A DNA stretch of 64,000 nucleotides from Candidatus Borrarchaeum yapensis (lineage in GTDB: Archaea > Asgardarchaeota > Sifarchaeia > Borrarchaeales > Borrarchaeaceae). The position numbers were made by a program, and so were the translations under genes. Below the pieces are notes generated by a model. It ran no database searches. It was not told where the DNA came from and saw only the letters and a list, made by a program, of their open reading frames with translations. Positions 36,228 to 44,569 of this stretch are shown piece by piece. The DNA is taken from contig JAEOSF010000005.1 in NCBI GenBank assembly GCA_016840515.1, positions 34,948 through 98,947 on the forward strand. Direction: 5' to 3'. Numbering within the stretch: the stretch's first letter is position 1; the number at the start of each line of letters is the position of its first letter.

Positions 36228-37289
36228 ATGAACTTATTAAAGAAAACAATAAACCAAATCCTACTAATTAAAAATGAGTTTAAAACAAAGACACAAGAAC
36301 GACTTGATGCTCTTACAAAACCGCTTGGTTCTCTTGGAATGCTAGAAGAAATCGCTAAAGATGTATTGGCGATAACTGAAAATGAAGAGTATCAGATGAA
36401 GAAGAAAGTCATTTTTGTACTAGCAGGAGATCACGGAGTAGTCAAAGAAAGTGTTACGGGGTATCCTCAAGAGGTTACACCACAGATGGTATACAATTTC
36501 GTGAGAGGTGGAGCTGCCATTAACGTATTGGCAAGGCATGTTGATGCTAAAGTCGTAGTAGTAGATATGGGGGTTGCAGCCGATCTTAATGAAGCTTCTG
36601 GCAAAATTATCAATAAGAAAATCAATTATGGCACAAAAAATTTTGCTGAAGACCATGCTATGTCTAAAGATGAGGCAATTAGATCTATTGAAGCGGGAAT
36701 TGAGGTATTTGAGCAAGAGGCTAAGAATGGTATTGATATAGTTGGTTGTGGAGATATGGGCATTGGCAATACAACTACAAGTTCTGCAATAGTAGCTGCC
36801 CTTACAGGAGCACCCGTTGAACAAGTAACAGGCCGGGGAACGGGTATTGACGATGAAATGCTAGCACACAAAATCGACGTAATAAAAAAAGCCTTGGCGA
36901 AGCATAATCCTGATATTACTGATCCTATTGATGTCCTATCGAAAGTTGGAGGCTTTGAAATTGGCGGCATTGCTGGTGTAGTTTTAGCCGCAGCAGCACA
37001 TAAGATACCTATTTTACTAGACGGATTTATTTCTAGCGCTGGTGCTTTAATAGCATATAAATTACAGCCAAATATAAAAGATTATTTCATAGCCTCCCAT
37101 TTATCGGTAGAGTGTGGCCATCAAATCATTCTAGAAACGTTTAATAAAAGGCCACTTTTAAATCTTGATCTCAGACTAGGTGAAGGAACAGGTACCGCAT
37201 TAGCAATGCCATTAGTCGAAGCAAGCATAAAAATTCTCAACGAGATGGCTACCTTTGCCGATGCAGGTGTTAGTGAAAGAACTAGCTAG
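36228..37289 (+). CDS. cobT: nicotinate-nucleotide-dimethylbenzimidazole phosphoribosyltransferase
   Basis: This enzyme makes alpha-ribazole phosphate from a lower-ligand base and nicotinate mononucleotide for nucleotide-loop assembly. The 353 residues show 'TKPLGSLGMLEEIA', 'VFVLAGDHGVV'-like 'FVLAGDHGVV', 'GGAAINVLARH', 'VGCGDMGIGNTTTSSAI', 'TGRGTGI', 'LLDGFISSAGAL' and the end 'GEGTGTALAMPLVEASI'. It starts at ATG 36228 after GGGGGT. It sits in the same transcript direction as the transporter and DUF71 genes. No lower-ligand synthesis genes are visible, so the base is probably imported or made elsewhere. Confidence 0.95.
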   Translation: MNLLKKTINQILLIKNEFKTKTQERLDALTKPLGSLGMLEEIAKDVLAITENEEYQMKKKVIFVLAGDHGVVKESVTGYPQEVTPQMVYNFVRGGAAINVLARHVDAKVVVVDMGVAADLNEASGKIINKKINYGTKNFAEDHAMSKDEAIRSIEAGIEVFEQEAKNGIDIVGCGDMGIGNTTTSSAIVAALTGAPVEQVTGRGTGIDDEMLAHKIDVIKKALAKHNPDITDPIDVLSKVGGFEIGGIAGVVLAAAAHKIPILLDGFISSAGALIAYKLQPNIKDYFIASHLSVECGHQIILETFNKRPLLNLDLRLGEGTGTALAMPLVEASIKILNEMATFADAGVSERTS

Positions 37290-37312
37290 ATCTTATATTA
37301 TAGGCGTTTGGA

Positions 37313-38527
37313 ATGGATCTCATGAACCAAAATAAGTTCTTTATCATATTAATTGATAGTTTGACTCAAAATGATCTTCAAAAATGCCCGCAGTTATCCA
37401 ATCTGAAAAATAACGCGATGCATTTCCCAAATGCACAGACGATCTTTCCATCGCTTACATTTTCGTCAATTTCAAGTATGCTCACAGGCTTGCCGCCAAA
37501 TAAGCATGGTATAATCGGTAATTTCTATGATAGAACTCAAAAAAAGAAAATGCTTTTTCAGGACGTAAGAAATTGGGATCCAAATGCGATAGCGACAGAA
37601 ACTATCTTTGAAATAGCTAGTAAAAATGGTTTAAGAACGATTATGATCACTGGTTTTGCCGTAGGAAGAATCTGTGGCAGAGGTGCAGACATAATCCTGG
37701 AACCTACCTACATCAAATATGAGGATATAGCCTCATTTCCATTTGAAGTACCTTTATCGAAGGTACCCTATTGGATAAGAGAACAGATAGACGATTCTTA
37801 TTCTTTTCATGTTGACGATGTTAATGATCCTCTCGGGCAAAAATATGTTGACAACCCAGACATCTGGGTTATGCAATTAGCAAAACAAGCGATTAAAAAT
37901 GAGGCTGGTGATTTATTCCTATTTCATTTTCCTTATCTAGACTTTTTAAAGCACTATTATGGTAAGGATTCAACAGAAGTTAATAATCATCTTTCATTAT
38001 TGGAAAAAATTATAGAAGAACTCCTTTCATACATTATGAATAAGTACGACTCTCCAGTTATTTTTGTAATGAGCGACCATGGGTCAACAGAAGTTACGGA
38101 GAGAATAACACTTCCGATTGAGGATAACTCTGCAATTATAATTAGAAATGGGGGACTCTCTTATTTGTATTCTGAATCAAATTCACTCATCAATGAGATT
38201 CAACACAAAATTCTGTCTTCTTTTGGATCTAAAGTTGAATTTGTTGCACGCCCTCACGAACTGAGTCCATACTATGTTGTTACTAAAGACATCGGCGATC
38301 TTACTGTATGTTTTAAGGGAGGAGTTACAGATTCTCACTATGCAAAAGCAATTCATGGATCCCTTTCGTCTTCTGATATGGGAATTTTCTTATCGCTTAT
38401 TGGGAGTAATTTATCTAAAGGATTCCATGAAAACGGAAACATCCTGAATATAGCCCCTACCATAGCAGAGATTCTTAACATCTCATTTTCTAACAAAACA
38501 AAGGAGCGTAAAGACTCATTACTTTAA
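37313..38527 (+). CDS. alkaline-phosphatase-superfamily phosphodiesterase/phosphatase
   Basis: A 404-residue metal-dependent hydrolase of the nucleotide pyrophosphatase/phosphodiesterase group. The nucleophile loop is 'TIFPSLTFSSISSMLTG' near 43-59, where a Thr or Ser would be attacked by phosphate ester. Metal-binding segments are 'LPPNKHGIIG', 'VMSDHGSTE' and the late 'IHGSLSSSDMGIF'. It lies 24 bases after cobT, so alpha-ribazole-phosphate or another salvage intermediate is a sensible substrate candidate. No CobC or CobZ phosphatase is otherwise visible. Its 3' end overlaps the convergent cobY gene by 9 bases. There is no signal peptide, so it acts inside the cell. Confidence 0.8.
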   Translation: MDLMNQNKFFIILIDSLTQNDLQKCPQLSNLKNNAMHFPNAQTIFPSLTFSSISSMLTGLPPNKHGIIGNFYDRTQKKKMLFQDVRNWDPNAIATETIFEIASKNGLRTIMITGFAVGRICGRGADIILEPTYIKYEDIASFPFEVPLSKVPYWIREQIDDSYSFHVDDVNDPLGQKYVDNPDIWVMQLAKQAIKNEAGDLFLFHFPYLDFLKHYYGKDSTEVNNHLSLLEKIIEELLSYIMNKYDSPVIFVMSDHGSTEVTERITLPIEDNSAIIIRNGGLSYLYSESNSLINEIQHKILSSFGSKVEFVARPHELSPYYVVTKDIGDLTVCFKGGVTDSHYAKAIHGSLSSSDMGIFLSLIGSNLSKGFHENGNILNIAPTIAEILNISFSNKTKERKDSLL

Positions 38528-39142
38528 TTTTCGTAGTTGCTGGAAAAGACTTTTTGCAATAGATAAGTCATTCAAGGTGTTCACATTGCATGCTAATCTA
38601 ACGTCTTCGACAATCATGATTTCTTGATCTATTTCCTTCTTATCAATATGGCGTCCATCATTTATATTTACACCTACTGGTATTACTTGTTTTTCATCAA
38701 TGGTAAATATTATCGAAGGCGTTAAATTATGTTTTATAAAAACTTCAAGTGGAACCATAACCGCCAAGCTCGGGATTTCCAAAGTCGCATAATAATCAAC
38801 TATTATATCAATTAACTCTCCTGTTAGAAGAGGTAAATCTCCAGCGACTACCAAGACATGATCCTTAATCTGTTCAGTAAGGATTGCATGTTTCATATCT
38901 TCATGGAATCCCTTTCCTGGAGTATCTATGATCTTAACATCAAGTTGATGTAAATATTTTCTCGTTTGTGGTGATGCATAACTAGTTGCTACGATTATTT
39001 CCTTAACATTTTTAGCAGCGTGGATCGCATCGATAACCCAATAGATTATCGGCTTGCCATTCAATAGAATTAATGTTTTTTCTTCTTTAGATTTCATTCT
39101 AGTACCTTTGCCCCCTCCCATTATCAACGCAGTTACCTTCAT
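38519..39142 (-). CDS. cobY: adenosylcobinamide-phosphate guanylyltransferase
   Basis: This is the archaeal non-kinase enzyme that transfers GMP to adenosylcobinamide phosphate. The 207-residue nucleotidyltransferase fold opens 'ALIMGGGKGTRMKSKEEK', with 'LLNGKPIIYWVIDAI', 'LVVAGDLPLLT' and the later 'NDGRHID' and 'CNVNTLNDL' segments. It differs from the bacterial CobU kinase and supports an archaeal host. The start is ATG 39142, with GTG 39151 as an alternative. It belongs to a minus-strand set with CobS, CbiZ and CbiB that converges on the cobT side. Confidence 0.93.
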   Translation of the reverse strand: MKVTALIMGGGKGTRMKSKEEKTLILLNGKPIIYWVIDAIHAAKNVKEIIVATSYASPQTRKYLHQLDVKIIDTPGKGFHEDMKHAILTEQIKDHVLVVAGDLPLLTGELIDIIVDYYATLEIPSLAVMVPLEVFIKHNLTPSIIFTIDEKQVIPVGVNINDGRHIDKKEIDQEIMIVEDVRLACNVNTLNDLSIAKSLFQQLRKLK

Positions 39143-39157
39143 TCTACTCACTTTTGG

Positions 39158-39967
39158 CTAGATCGGTATCCTAAAGCCCAATGCACACGGACAAACCATT
39201 TCGGTGATTGCTATTATGCATAACAAAGTTATTACGCGTGAAATGTCATTTGTTGCACCCATTACATCCCCTGTAATCCCATTGAATCGTTTAACTGATA
39301 TAGAGTTGATTAAAAGTGCTACTAGTATTCCAGTAAACAAACCAATTATTCCAATCCACTGAAAAGGAACTAGAAACAGTAGCGAAAGAATTATACTTAT
39401 TGCGAATTTGCCTTTGTTTTTCATTCTTTTAATGACTGTTAAAGCCATACTTTCCTTTTTTGCGGGTTTTCCTGCTGCTGCTATCATAACCATAGACAAT
39501 TTTGCTGAAACTTCAGCTATAATTAAGGCTTGTATAATCATAGGTATACCAAGAAAGAATTCTAGGAACGTATTAACACGAAATGATCCGGGAATAATAA
39601 GTGCGGAAAATGGACTGGAGAGTCTAATTATCTCAGAAATAGACAGAAATGTAGTCATTAGTATTATTAAACCTAATCCTATCCCACCTACACCAATTCT
39701 TAGGTCTGTCATAACTTCTAGTCGTCTTTCCGGATCTCCATGTGCCATTAAACCATCGCCAAAATCAAATAGCCCGTCTGTATGATGTAATCCAGTTATC
39801 AGGAAAAGAAATCCCAAAATTAGTATTCCAGTAAGTAAAGGAGGAAAAATTAAAGATAGAATATAAGCTAAGAGACCTGCGAGACAGCCTATTATAAAGC
39901 CGACAAATGGTGCAATGTAGAAGCCATCTGCTATTTCTTCAAAGGATTCAGGACCTTTAACAGGCAA
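39158..39967 (-). CDS. cobS: cobalamin-5'-phosphate synthase
   Basis: An integral membrane enzyme that joins adenosyl-GDP-cobinamide with alpha-ribazole phosphate. Signature segments are 'GLHHTDGLFDFGDGLMAHG' (metal and substrate site), 'RRLEVMTDLRIGVGG' and several hydrophobic helices. The in-frame TTG at 39967 gives 269 residues starting 'MPVKGPESF'. The frame stays open upstream and encodes 'KKIKYLFSFLTTLPVKG', which matches the conserved CobS N-terminus. A GGAGG at about 40019-40023 lies 8 bases before an in-frame CTG at 40012, so translation may begin there. The gene follows cbiZ closely. Confidence 0.9.
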   Translation of the reverse strand: MPVKGPESFEEIADGFYIAPFVGFIIGCLAGLLAYILSLIFPPLLTGILILGFLFLITGLHHTDGLFDFGDGLMAHGDPERRLEVMTDLRIGVGGIGLGLIILMTTFLSISEIIRLSSPFSALIIPGSFRVNTFLEFFLGIPMIIQALIIAEVSAKLSMVMIAAAGKPAKKESMALTVIKRMKNKGKFAISIILSLLFLVPFQWIGIIGLFTGILVALLINSISVKRFNGITGDVMGATNDISRVITLLCIIAITEMVCPCALGFRIPI

Positions 39968-40026
39968 AGTTGTAAGAAATGAAAATAGATACTTAATTTT
40001 CTTAAATGCCAGCTTTTTCGCCTCCG

Positions 40027-40701
40027 CTATACAATTCCCTCTTGTTTCTCTAGAGCGATCTTTAAAGCCTTTATAACGACTCTGGCACTTAAATAACCCA
40101 CTTTGGTTGCAGTACCAGCATATTCATAAGTTCCGCCTTGTCCTGTACATGCAACAACTACTGCATCACTCGTTGTACCTGTCGCAAAATGTTTCGAATA
40201 GGGACTTCTTATATCTAAATCATGCAATACTAAGGTTTTTGCCTCAGTTATTGTTTTAATTGCATCTACTAATGCAGAATTCGTCAAATCAGCATCAATC
40301 AACACAATAATATTTATCGTACCGAAATCTTGTATAGGAATATAATCTCCAGCAGCGGCAGGATTAGAAAGCCCCGCTGTTATTATTGCACATGTTGATA
40401 TGTTATTACGCATTTCGTTTTTAATTGAAACATTTTTAATATTGACACCAGTCATCAGCCCAATTACTGGTGGTTTAAGACCAAATGCCTCAGAAACACG
40501 TTTTAAGTCCTTTTTTGGATCATCATGTGAATAATCTAAAGGAACTTGATAGTTCAATATGCTTCGACTTTCAATGAGTCCCCCATTTAGAACTGCTGAA
40601 CTTAAAGTTTTCAATGGAATATCTGAGTTAATTATAATGGCATTTTCGTTAATCTCAGCAGTTATTCCATCAATTTTGATCTCTTCTATATCTGGTGTCA
40701 T
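40027..40701 (-). CDS. cbiZ: adenosylcobinamide amidohydrolase
   Basis: This archaeal salvage enzyme removes the aminopropanol from scavenged adenosylcobinamide or incomplete corrinoids to give adenosylcobyric acid, which CbiB then rebuilds. The 224 residues show 'VIGLMTGVNIKNV', 'ITAGLSNPAAAGD' and 'TGTTSDAVVVACTG', all CbiZ hallmarks. It implies that imported corrinoids carry a non-native tail that must be removed. ATG 40701 is preferred over the in-frame GTG 40710, which looks like part of its SD. Next to it are cbiB, cobS and cobY. Confidence 0.93.
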   Translation of the reverse strand: MTPDIEEIKIDGITAEINENAIIINSDIPLKTLSSAVLNGGLIESRSILNYQVPLDYSHDDPKKDLKRVSEAFGLKPPVIGLMTGVNIKNVSIKNEMRNNISTCAIITAGLSNPAAAGDYIPIQDFGTINIIVLIDADLTNSALVDAIKTITEAKTLVLHDLDIRSPYSKHFATGTTSDAVVVACTGQGGTYEYAGTATKVGYLSARVVIKALKIALEKQEGIV

Positions 40702-40740
40702 TTTTATCACAAATATAGCTTTTTGATGTTATAAAGGTCA

Positions 40741-41823
40741 TTAAATATAAACCATTAAAATCGATGCTATTGATACAGCAATAAATCTAAGCAATGGACG
40801 GCTGACAAATGGACTAAAAAGGATGAGTGGAAAGCATATAAACAATATAAAGAGTAATATCGTAAATTTCAATATTTTGGTGGTTCGAAAAATATGGCTT
40901 GTGTTCACAACCTCAATAGCATCCCCAAGCAAATAATTTCCCGGCTTTTCAAGTTGAACATTAAGCGCACCGGCAGCAGCAGCCATCACCCATCCAGAAT
41001 TAATGCTACTTGTTGTAGATCCATCTCTCCACATTATTTTCCATGAGTTTTTATAATTTTCTCTAAGAAGAGCAGAGGCAATAACGATTAATAATGCGGA
41101 AAGACGAGCAGGAATGAAATTCGCAACATCATCTAATCTTGCTGAAACCATACCTATATTGATATGTTCGGAATCTTTGTAACCAACCATCGAGTCCAAA
41201 GTGCTTACTGCTCGAAATACTAACGCACCAATTATTCCAGTTACAATTCCAAATACTCCAAAAATAATAAAATAAAAAATTGGTGAGATCAAAGAATCAG
41301 GTATCCCTTCTGCAGTCGTTTCAACTGCTGCTGATGCAACTAGCCTGCTATCTAAGATTGACGTATCCCTTCCAACCACACGTGATACAAGGTTTCTGGC
41401 TTCCTCAATATCATTTCTTTCGAGTGCGTTTGCAATTGGAGATATTAAACTGATAAAAAACTTCATTGAGAAGGTTGTTTTTAGAAGGTATGCCGCGAAT
41501 AAAATCGAGGCCAATATTCCAAGAAATATACGAACAATCATTAACAATGAAAGTAAGGGAATTACAAAGATTATAATTGTGCTTACTGCTAGTATTAAAC
41601 CATTGAATTTCTCTATGCGTGGATTTTGATGCTTCAAAGCATTCTTTAACTTCCTAATCACTTTTCCTATCAATACTACTGGATGTATGGATTCTGGTGG
41701 TTCTCCTACCGTTAAATCTATTAAAAAGGCTAAGAAAATTGTTATAAGCATTTGCAGTCTCTGATCTGCTCTTAAAACATTTTCAAAAAATAAAAATAAA
41801 GACAAGATGTTAATGTTCTGCAT
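40741..41823 (-). CDS. cbiB: adenosylcobinamide-phosphate synthase
   Basis: A membrane enzyme of about 360 residues that attaches aminopropanol phosphate to adenosylcobyric acid. Landmarks are 'DLTVGEPPESIHPVVLIGK' near 37-55, 'DTSILDSRLVASAAVETTAEG', 'VSTLDSMVGYKDSE', 'ARLDDVANFIPARL' and 'INSGWVMAAAAGALN'. The first in-frame codon gives an N-terminal 'MQNINILSLFLFF' extension. The gene heads the salvage set on the minus strand, and its promoter lies in the divergent region shared with the RNA element at 41984-42066. Confidence 0.93.
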   Translation of the reverse strand: MQNINILSLFLFFENVLRADQRLQMLITIFLAFLIDLTVGEPPESIHPVVLIGKVIRKLKNALKHQNPRIEKFNGLILAVSTIIIFVIPLLSLLMIVRIFLGILASILFAAYLLKTTFSMKFFISLISPIANALERNDIEEARNLVSRVVGRDTSILDSRLVASAAVETTAEGIPDSLISPIFYFIIFGVFGIVTGIIGALVFRAVSTLDSMVGYKDSEHINIGMVSARLDDVANFIPARLSALLIVIASALLRENYKNSWKIMWRDGSTTSSINSGWVMAAAAGALNVQLEKPGNYLLGDAIEVVNTSHIFRTTKILKFTILLFILFICFPLILFSPFVSRPLLRFIAVSIASILMVYI

Positions 41824-41970
41824 TAATCGGACCTCTTAATCAATCGAACAGTAGCATTTCAAATCTTGACGTCGTATTTAATCGCATAGGGTTTCAGAAT
41901 CGACATTGTAAACGTTATGGCAAGTTTCTGGCATGTCGTTCTTTTTATGCGATTACAGAGAATATATCAT

Positions 41971-41983
41971 ATTTATATATTTG
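41971..41983 (+). promoter_or_regulatory. candidate TATA box for RNA element 3
   Basis: ATTTATATATTTG is TATA-like. A start about 25 bases on, near 42001, would coincide with CCTAGGTCTCT, the 5' part of the element. Confidence 0.45.
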
Positions 41984-42066
41984 AAGTAGGATATATTAAC
42001 CTAGGTCTCTAATATTCATTCTATCTCTCCTTGTATTTAGATCCAGAGCAGAATCCAACGTCATTG
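41984..42066 (+). ncRNA. structured RNA element, copy 3 (short form)
   Basis: A TAGG-...-CCTA hairpin (about 41987-42004) is followed by GGTCTCT, TAATATTC, the core TCTATCTCTCCTT (42020-42032), a GATCC block (42040-42044), AGAG closing the stem with CTCT, and CATTGAC at about 42061-42067. The pieces are in the same order as copies 1 and 2, but the inner hairpin is shorter. It lies between divergent cbiB and the ApgM-like gene. It may be a leader of the latter (about 90 bases upstream of 42159) or a separate RNA. Confidence 0.5.
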
Positions 42067-42158
42067 ACAAATGGAAATAGCCTCCTTTAATGATTGGATA
42101 CAGTATAAGCTCTAAGGCTTTACAGAAAAGATTTAAGGGATTTTGGAAGCGCATAGAC

Positions 42159-43370
42159 ATGAAGAAATTTCTTTTTATTGTTGGAGATGGAATGGCGGAT
42201 AGAACATCGGAAATACGAAGTTTTACTCCGTTAGAATGGGCGAATACTCCAAATATGGATTACATAGCAGCGGAAGGAATCAACGGTCTTTTAAATGCAA
42301 TAGCGCCTGGAATAGCCCCAGGGAGCGCAGAAGCACATCTTTCTATGCTCGGATATGACTATACCAAAATTAAAAATGGAAGAGGTTTTTTTGAAGCTTT
42401 AGGTGCAGGTCTGATCCCCATGATTGGTGATATCGTATTTAGATGCAATTTTGCAACGATAAACAAAGAGTTCGATATTATTGATGCACGTGCAGGAAGA
42501 ATTAGAGAAAGAGTTGGAATATTAGCAGATTTGATCAAAAGAGAATTGAATGAAATTGATAGTGTAGAATTATTATTTCAAGAAAGTCTAGACTTTAGAG
42601 GTTCTTTAATTTTAAGAGGTAAAAACTGTTCCTCAGAAGTTATTTGCCCAAAGATCATGCAAAATGGTGAAAAAGCTATAATTAAACCTGTAAATGATTC
42701 AAAGAGTGCCATAAGGACTACAAAGATCTTAAATGAGTTCATAGAAACATCATATGAACTACTTCGTGATCACTCAATAAATGTAACTCGTAAAACACAA
42801 AACAAGTTCCCTGCAAATGTGGTGATTCCCTGGAAGGGAGGATATGTTTCAGATTTAAGAGCTCCTCCTAATAACTGGAACTTGAAAGGAGCGTGTGTAG
42901 GCGCAGTTAGTTTAATTAAAGGCCTTTGCAAATTTATCAACATGACAGTTGTTGATGTGCCCGAAGCTACTGGATACATAGATACAAATGTTTATGCCAA
43001 AGCTAGTGCTGCTTTAAATCTTCTAGAAGATCACGATTTGGTTTTGCTTCATATAGAGGGACCCGATGAAGCAGGTCACGATGGAGATTTCGAAGGGAAG
43101 GTGGAAATAATTGAAAAAATAGATTGTATGGTGGGATTGCTTCTTGATCAAATTGCCTGGGAAGAACTTTATATCATTCTCGTGTCAGATCACGCCACCC
43201 CTGTAGATTATAAGGATCATACAGCCGATCCAACACCAATCTCAATTTATGGAACTAAAATAAAAAAAGACAAAGTAAAAGCATTTAACGAGAAAGCAGC
43301 TTCAAAAGGAGGTCTATCAAGAATTTGCGGGGAAAGAATAATGCCCCTTCTTTTTGATTTGACAAAATGA
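42159..43370 (+). CDS. ApgM-type cofactor-independent phosphoglycerate mutase-like enzyme
   Basis: A 403-residue member of the archaeal iPGM group of the alkaline phosphatase superfamily. Landmarks: N-terminal 'FIVGDGMADR' with a metal Asp, 'TPNMDYIAAEGINGL', 'PGSAEAHLSMLGYD' with the nucleophile Ser region, 'LHIEGPDEAGHDGDFEGKVE' (written in part: 'EGPDEAGHDGD') and 'LVSDHATPVDYKDHT'. The start chosen is ATG 42159 (GDGMAD eleven residues on) because the earlier ATG at 42090 adds an unconserved tail. The standard role is 3- to 2-phosphoglycerate. In this B12 neighbourhood an alternative phosphotransfer role, such as on alpha-ribazole phosphate, is conceivable. Confidence 0.87.
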   Translation: MKKFLFIVGDGMADRTSEIRSFTPLEWANTPNMDYIAAEGINGLLNAIAPGIAPGSAEAHLSMLGYDYTKIKNGRGFFEALGAGLIPMIGDIVFRCNFATINKEFDIIDARAGRIRERVGILADLIKRELNEIDSVELLFQESLDFRGSLILRGKNCSSEVICPKIMQNGEKAIIKPVNDSKSAIRTTKILNEFIETSYELLRDHSINVTRKTQNKFPANVVIPWKGGYVSDLRAPPNNWNLKGACVGAVSLIKGLCKFINMTVVDVPEATGYIDTNVYAKASAALNLLEDHDLVLLHIEGPDEAGHDGDFEGKVEIIEKIDCMVGLLLDQIAWEELYIILVSDHATPVDYKDHTADPTPISIYGTKIKKDKVKAFNEKAASKGGLSRICGERIMPLLFDLTK

Positions 43371-43435
43371 GATCATTTAGTAAGATTCTTGCTTGTATTA
43401 CTTTTATATTGGCTTAAATAAATAAAGGAAAGTAG

Positions 43436-44017
43436 CTAAAAATTAAATGGCTTACATAAGATAGCTTTTAATCTCATATCTAAAAAGTTCGACGTATATT
43501 CTGGTTTTATTATGCATGCTGTGTCCGCTCCTCTGCCTGTGCCAGCAATAGCAATCACATCTTCATCGAGCGCTATTAGTCCGGCGTCAGCAGCCATCAT
43601 CGTAATTTCCATTACCACCTTGATTCCTTCCCCGAAAACGAATCGAACAGTCCGAGCAAAGGTTTCAACTGGTTGCCACATGTTTAGTTTAAATCTAAAA
43701 GCTCGTTCTACACCTGCAAAAGCATGAGTGCATGTTAATACATTTGCGCCACGTTCTTCAATCGCATGTCTTTCCTCTTCACCCAGTTCTTGGAAACCAC
43801 GTTCTTTAAATCCTGCAGAATGTGAGACTACTACAAGATTATAATCTGCTGAATCAAAGAATTCGGTTGCTTTAAGCCCAGTGTAACCAGTTGTTGAGGC
43901 AATTATGATATTTTTTATGTTGAATTTTTTCGCGTGCTTTTTGGCGATATTCAGTACATTTTCAGTGTTTAACTTTCCTGCTTGTTCAAAATATTTAACT
44001 GTCAGATCCATATTCAC
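43436..44017 (-). CDS. stand-alone pyruvate kinase alpha/beta-domain protein
   Basis: A 193-residue protein related to the C-terminal alpha/beta domain of pyruvate kinase, without the catalytic barrel. Recognisable parts are 'NVLNIAKKHAKKFNIKNIIIAS', 'STTGYTGLKATEFF', 'LVVVSHSAGFKE' and 'DVIAIAGTGRGADTACIIKP'. In pyruvate kinase this domain binds regulatory sugar phosphates; the stand-alone archaeal family has unknown function and may bind nucleotides or phosphate compounds. It has its own orientation opposite to the neighbouring ApgM-like gene. No operon partner is visible. Confidence 0.8.
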   Translation of the reverse strand: MNMDLTVKYFEQAGKLNTENVLNIAKKHAKKFNIKNIIIASTTGYTGLKATEFFDSADYNLVVVSHSAGFKERGFQELGEEERHAIEERGANVLTCTHAFAGVERAFRFKLNMWQPVETFARTVRFVFGEGIKVVMEITMMAADAGLIALDEDVIAIAGTGRGADTACIIKPEYTSNFLDMRLKAILCKPFNF

Positions 44018-44055
44018 ACTTCCATTTTTTACGAATTTAGACTTTTAAAACTCAT

Positions 44056-44100
44056 ACGTGAACTACCCCACCCTTACGGTTGGAGCTTCCTGCGGAGAAA
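44056..44100 (-). mobile_element. IS200/IS605-like terminal hairpin (left-facing)
   Basis: On the minus strand this reads as an imperfect hairpin ending GGGGTAGTTCACG, the same end as at 44430 and 51820. It points away from the tautomerase gene. It is a relic of an IS200/IS605-type end with no transposase nearby. Confidence 0.5.
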
Positions 44101-44118
44101 TTATAAATATTTGACGGA

Positions 44119-44286
44119 CTATTCTCCTGCCATCGCCCAGTCTTCACTTTTAATATCTCTAAATACAACAACGAAAAGCTTCTTATCTTTGCCTGATATT
44201 TTGGAAATAACTTCAACAACTTCCCGTGAAATATTTCTTTTTTGTTCTGCAGAGAATCCGTAGCCTGAAATTTCAATTAAGGGCAT
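44119..44286 (-). CDS. 4-oxalocrotonate tautomerase-like small protein
   Basis: A 55-residue protein with the single beta-alpha-beta fold of 4-oxalocrotonate tautomerases. The mature start 'MPLIEISGYGFS' would expose the catalytic Pro1 after Met removal, and 'VVFRDIKSEDWAMAGE' is the characteristic second half. Start ATG 44286 follows a GGTGA SD; longer upstream readings are not supported. The physiological substrate is unknown. It is bracketed by two outward-pointing IS200/IS605-like terminal sequences (44056-44100 and 44388-44430), so it may be passenger DNA of a former element. Confidence 0.8.
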   Translation of the reverse strand: MPLIEISGYGFSAEQKRNISREVVEVISKISGKDKKLFVVVFRDIKSEDWAMAGE

Positions 44287-44387
44287 AAATTTCACCAAAC
44301 GTTGAATTGCCTGTTTGTTCTTAATAAACCTTGTGTTACATGCTTTTTTCGTACTCAAACACAAAAAATACTACTCTTTTACTAGTA

Positions 44388-44430
44388 GCTAAGCAAGAAA
44401 GCCTCACAGCTTTAGCGTGAGGTAGTTCAC
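44388..44430 (+). mobile_element. IS200/IS605-like terminal hairpin (right-facing)
   Basis: GCTAAGCAAGAAAGC is followed by the hairpin CCTCAC-AGCTTTAGC-GTGAGG (44402-44422) and TAGTTCAC. It is the reverse complement of the style of end at 47480-47515. Together with 44056-44100 it brackets the tautomerase gene. Confidence 0.5.
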
Positions 44431-44569
44431 AATAATATCGAAAATGTAGATGAAGGTGCATTCACACTGCTTAGGAGCCGATTAGAAAAGAATTTAAATT
44501 ATGTTATCTTCAAAAGAGCAATCGATCTCTAAAACATATTTTTTTATTGTGAATAACTCGGAGATATCC

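Noticed and set aside
36420-36970. Antisense ORFs opposite cobT
   Set aside because: They are shadows of the strongly supported cobT coding frame.
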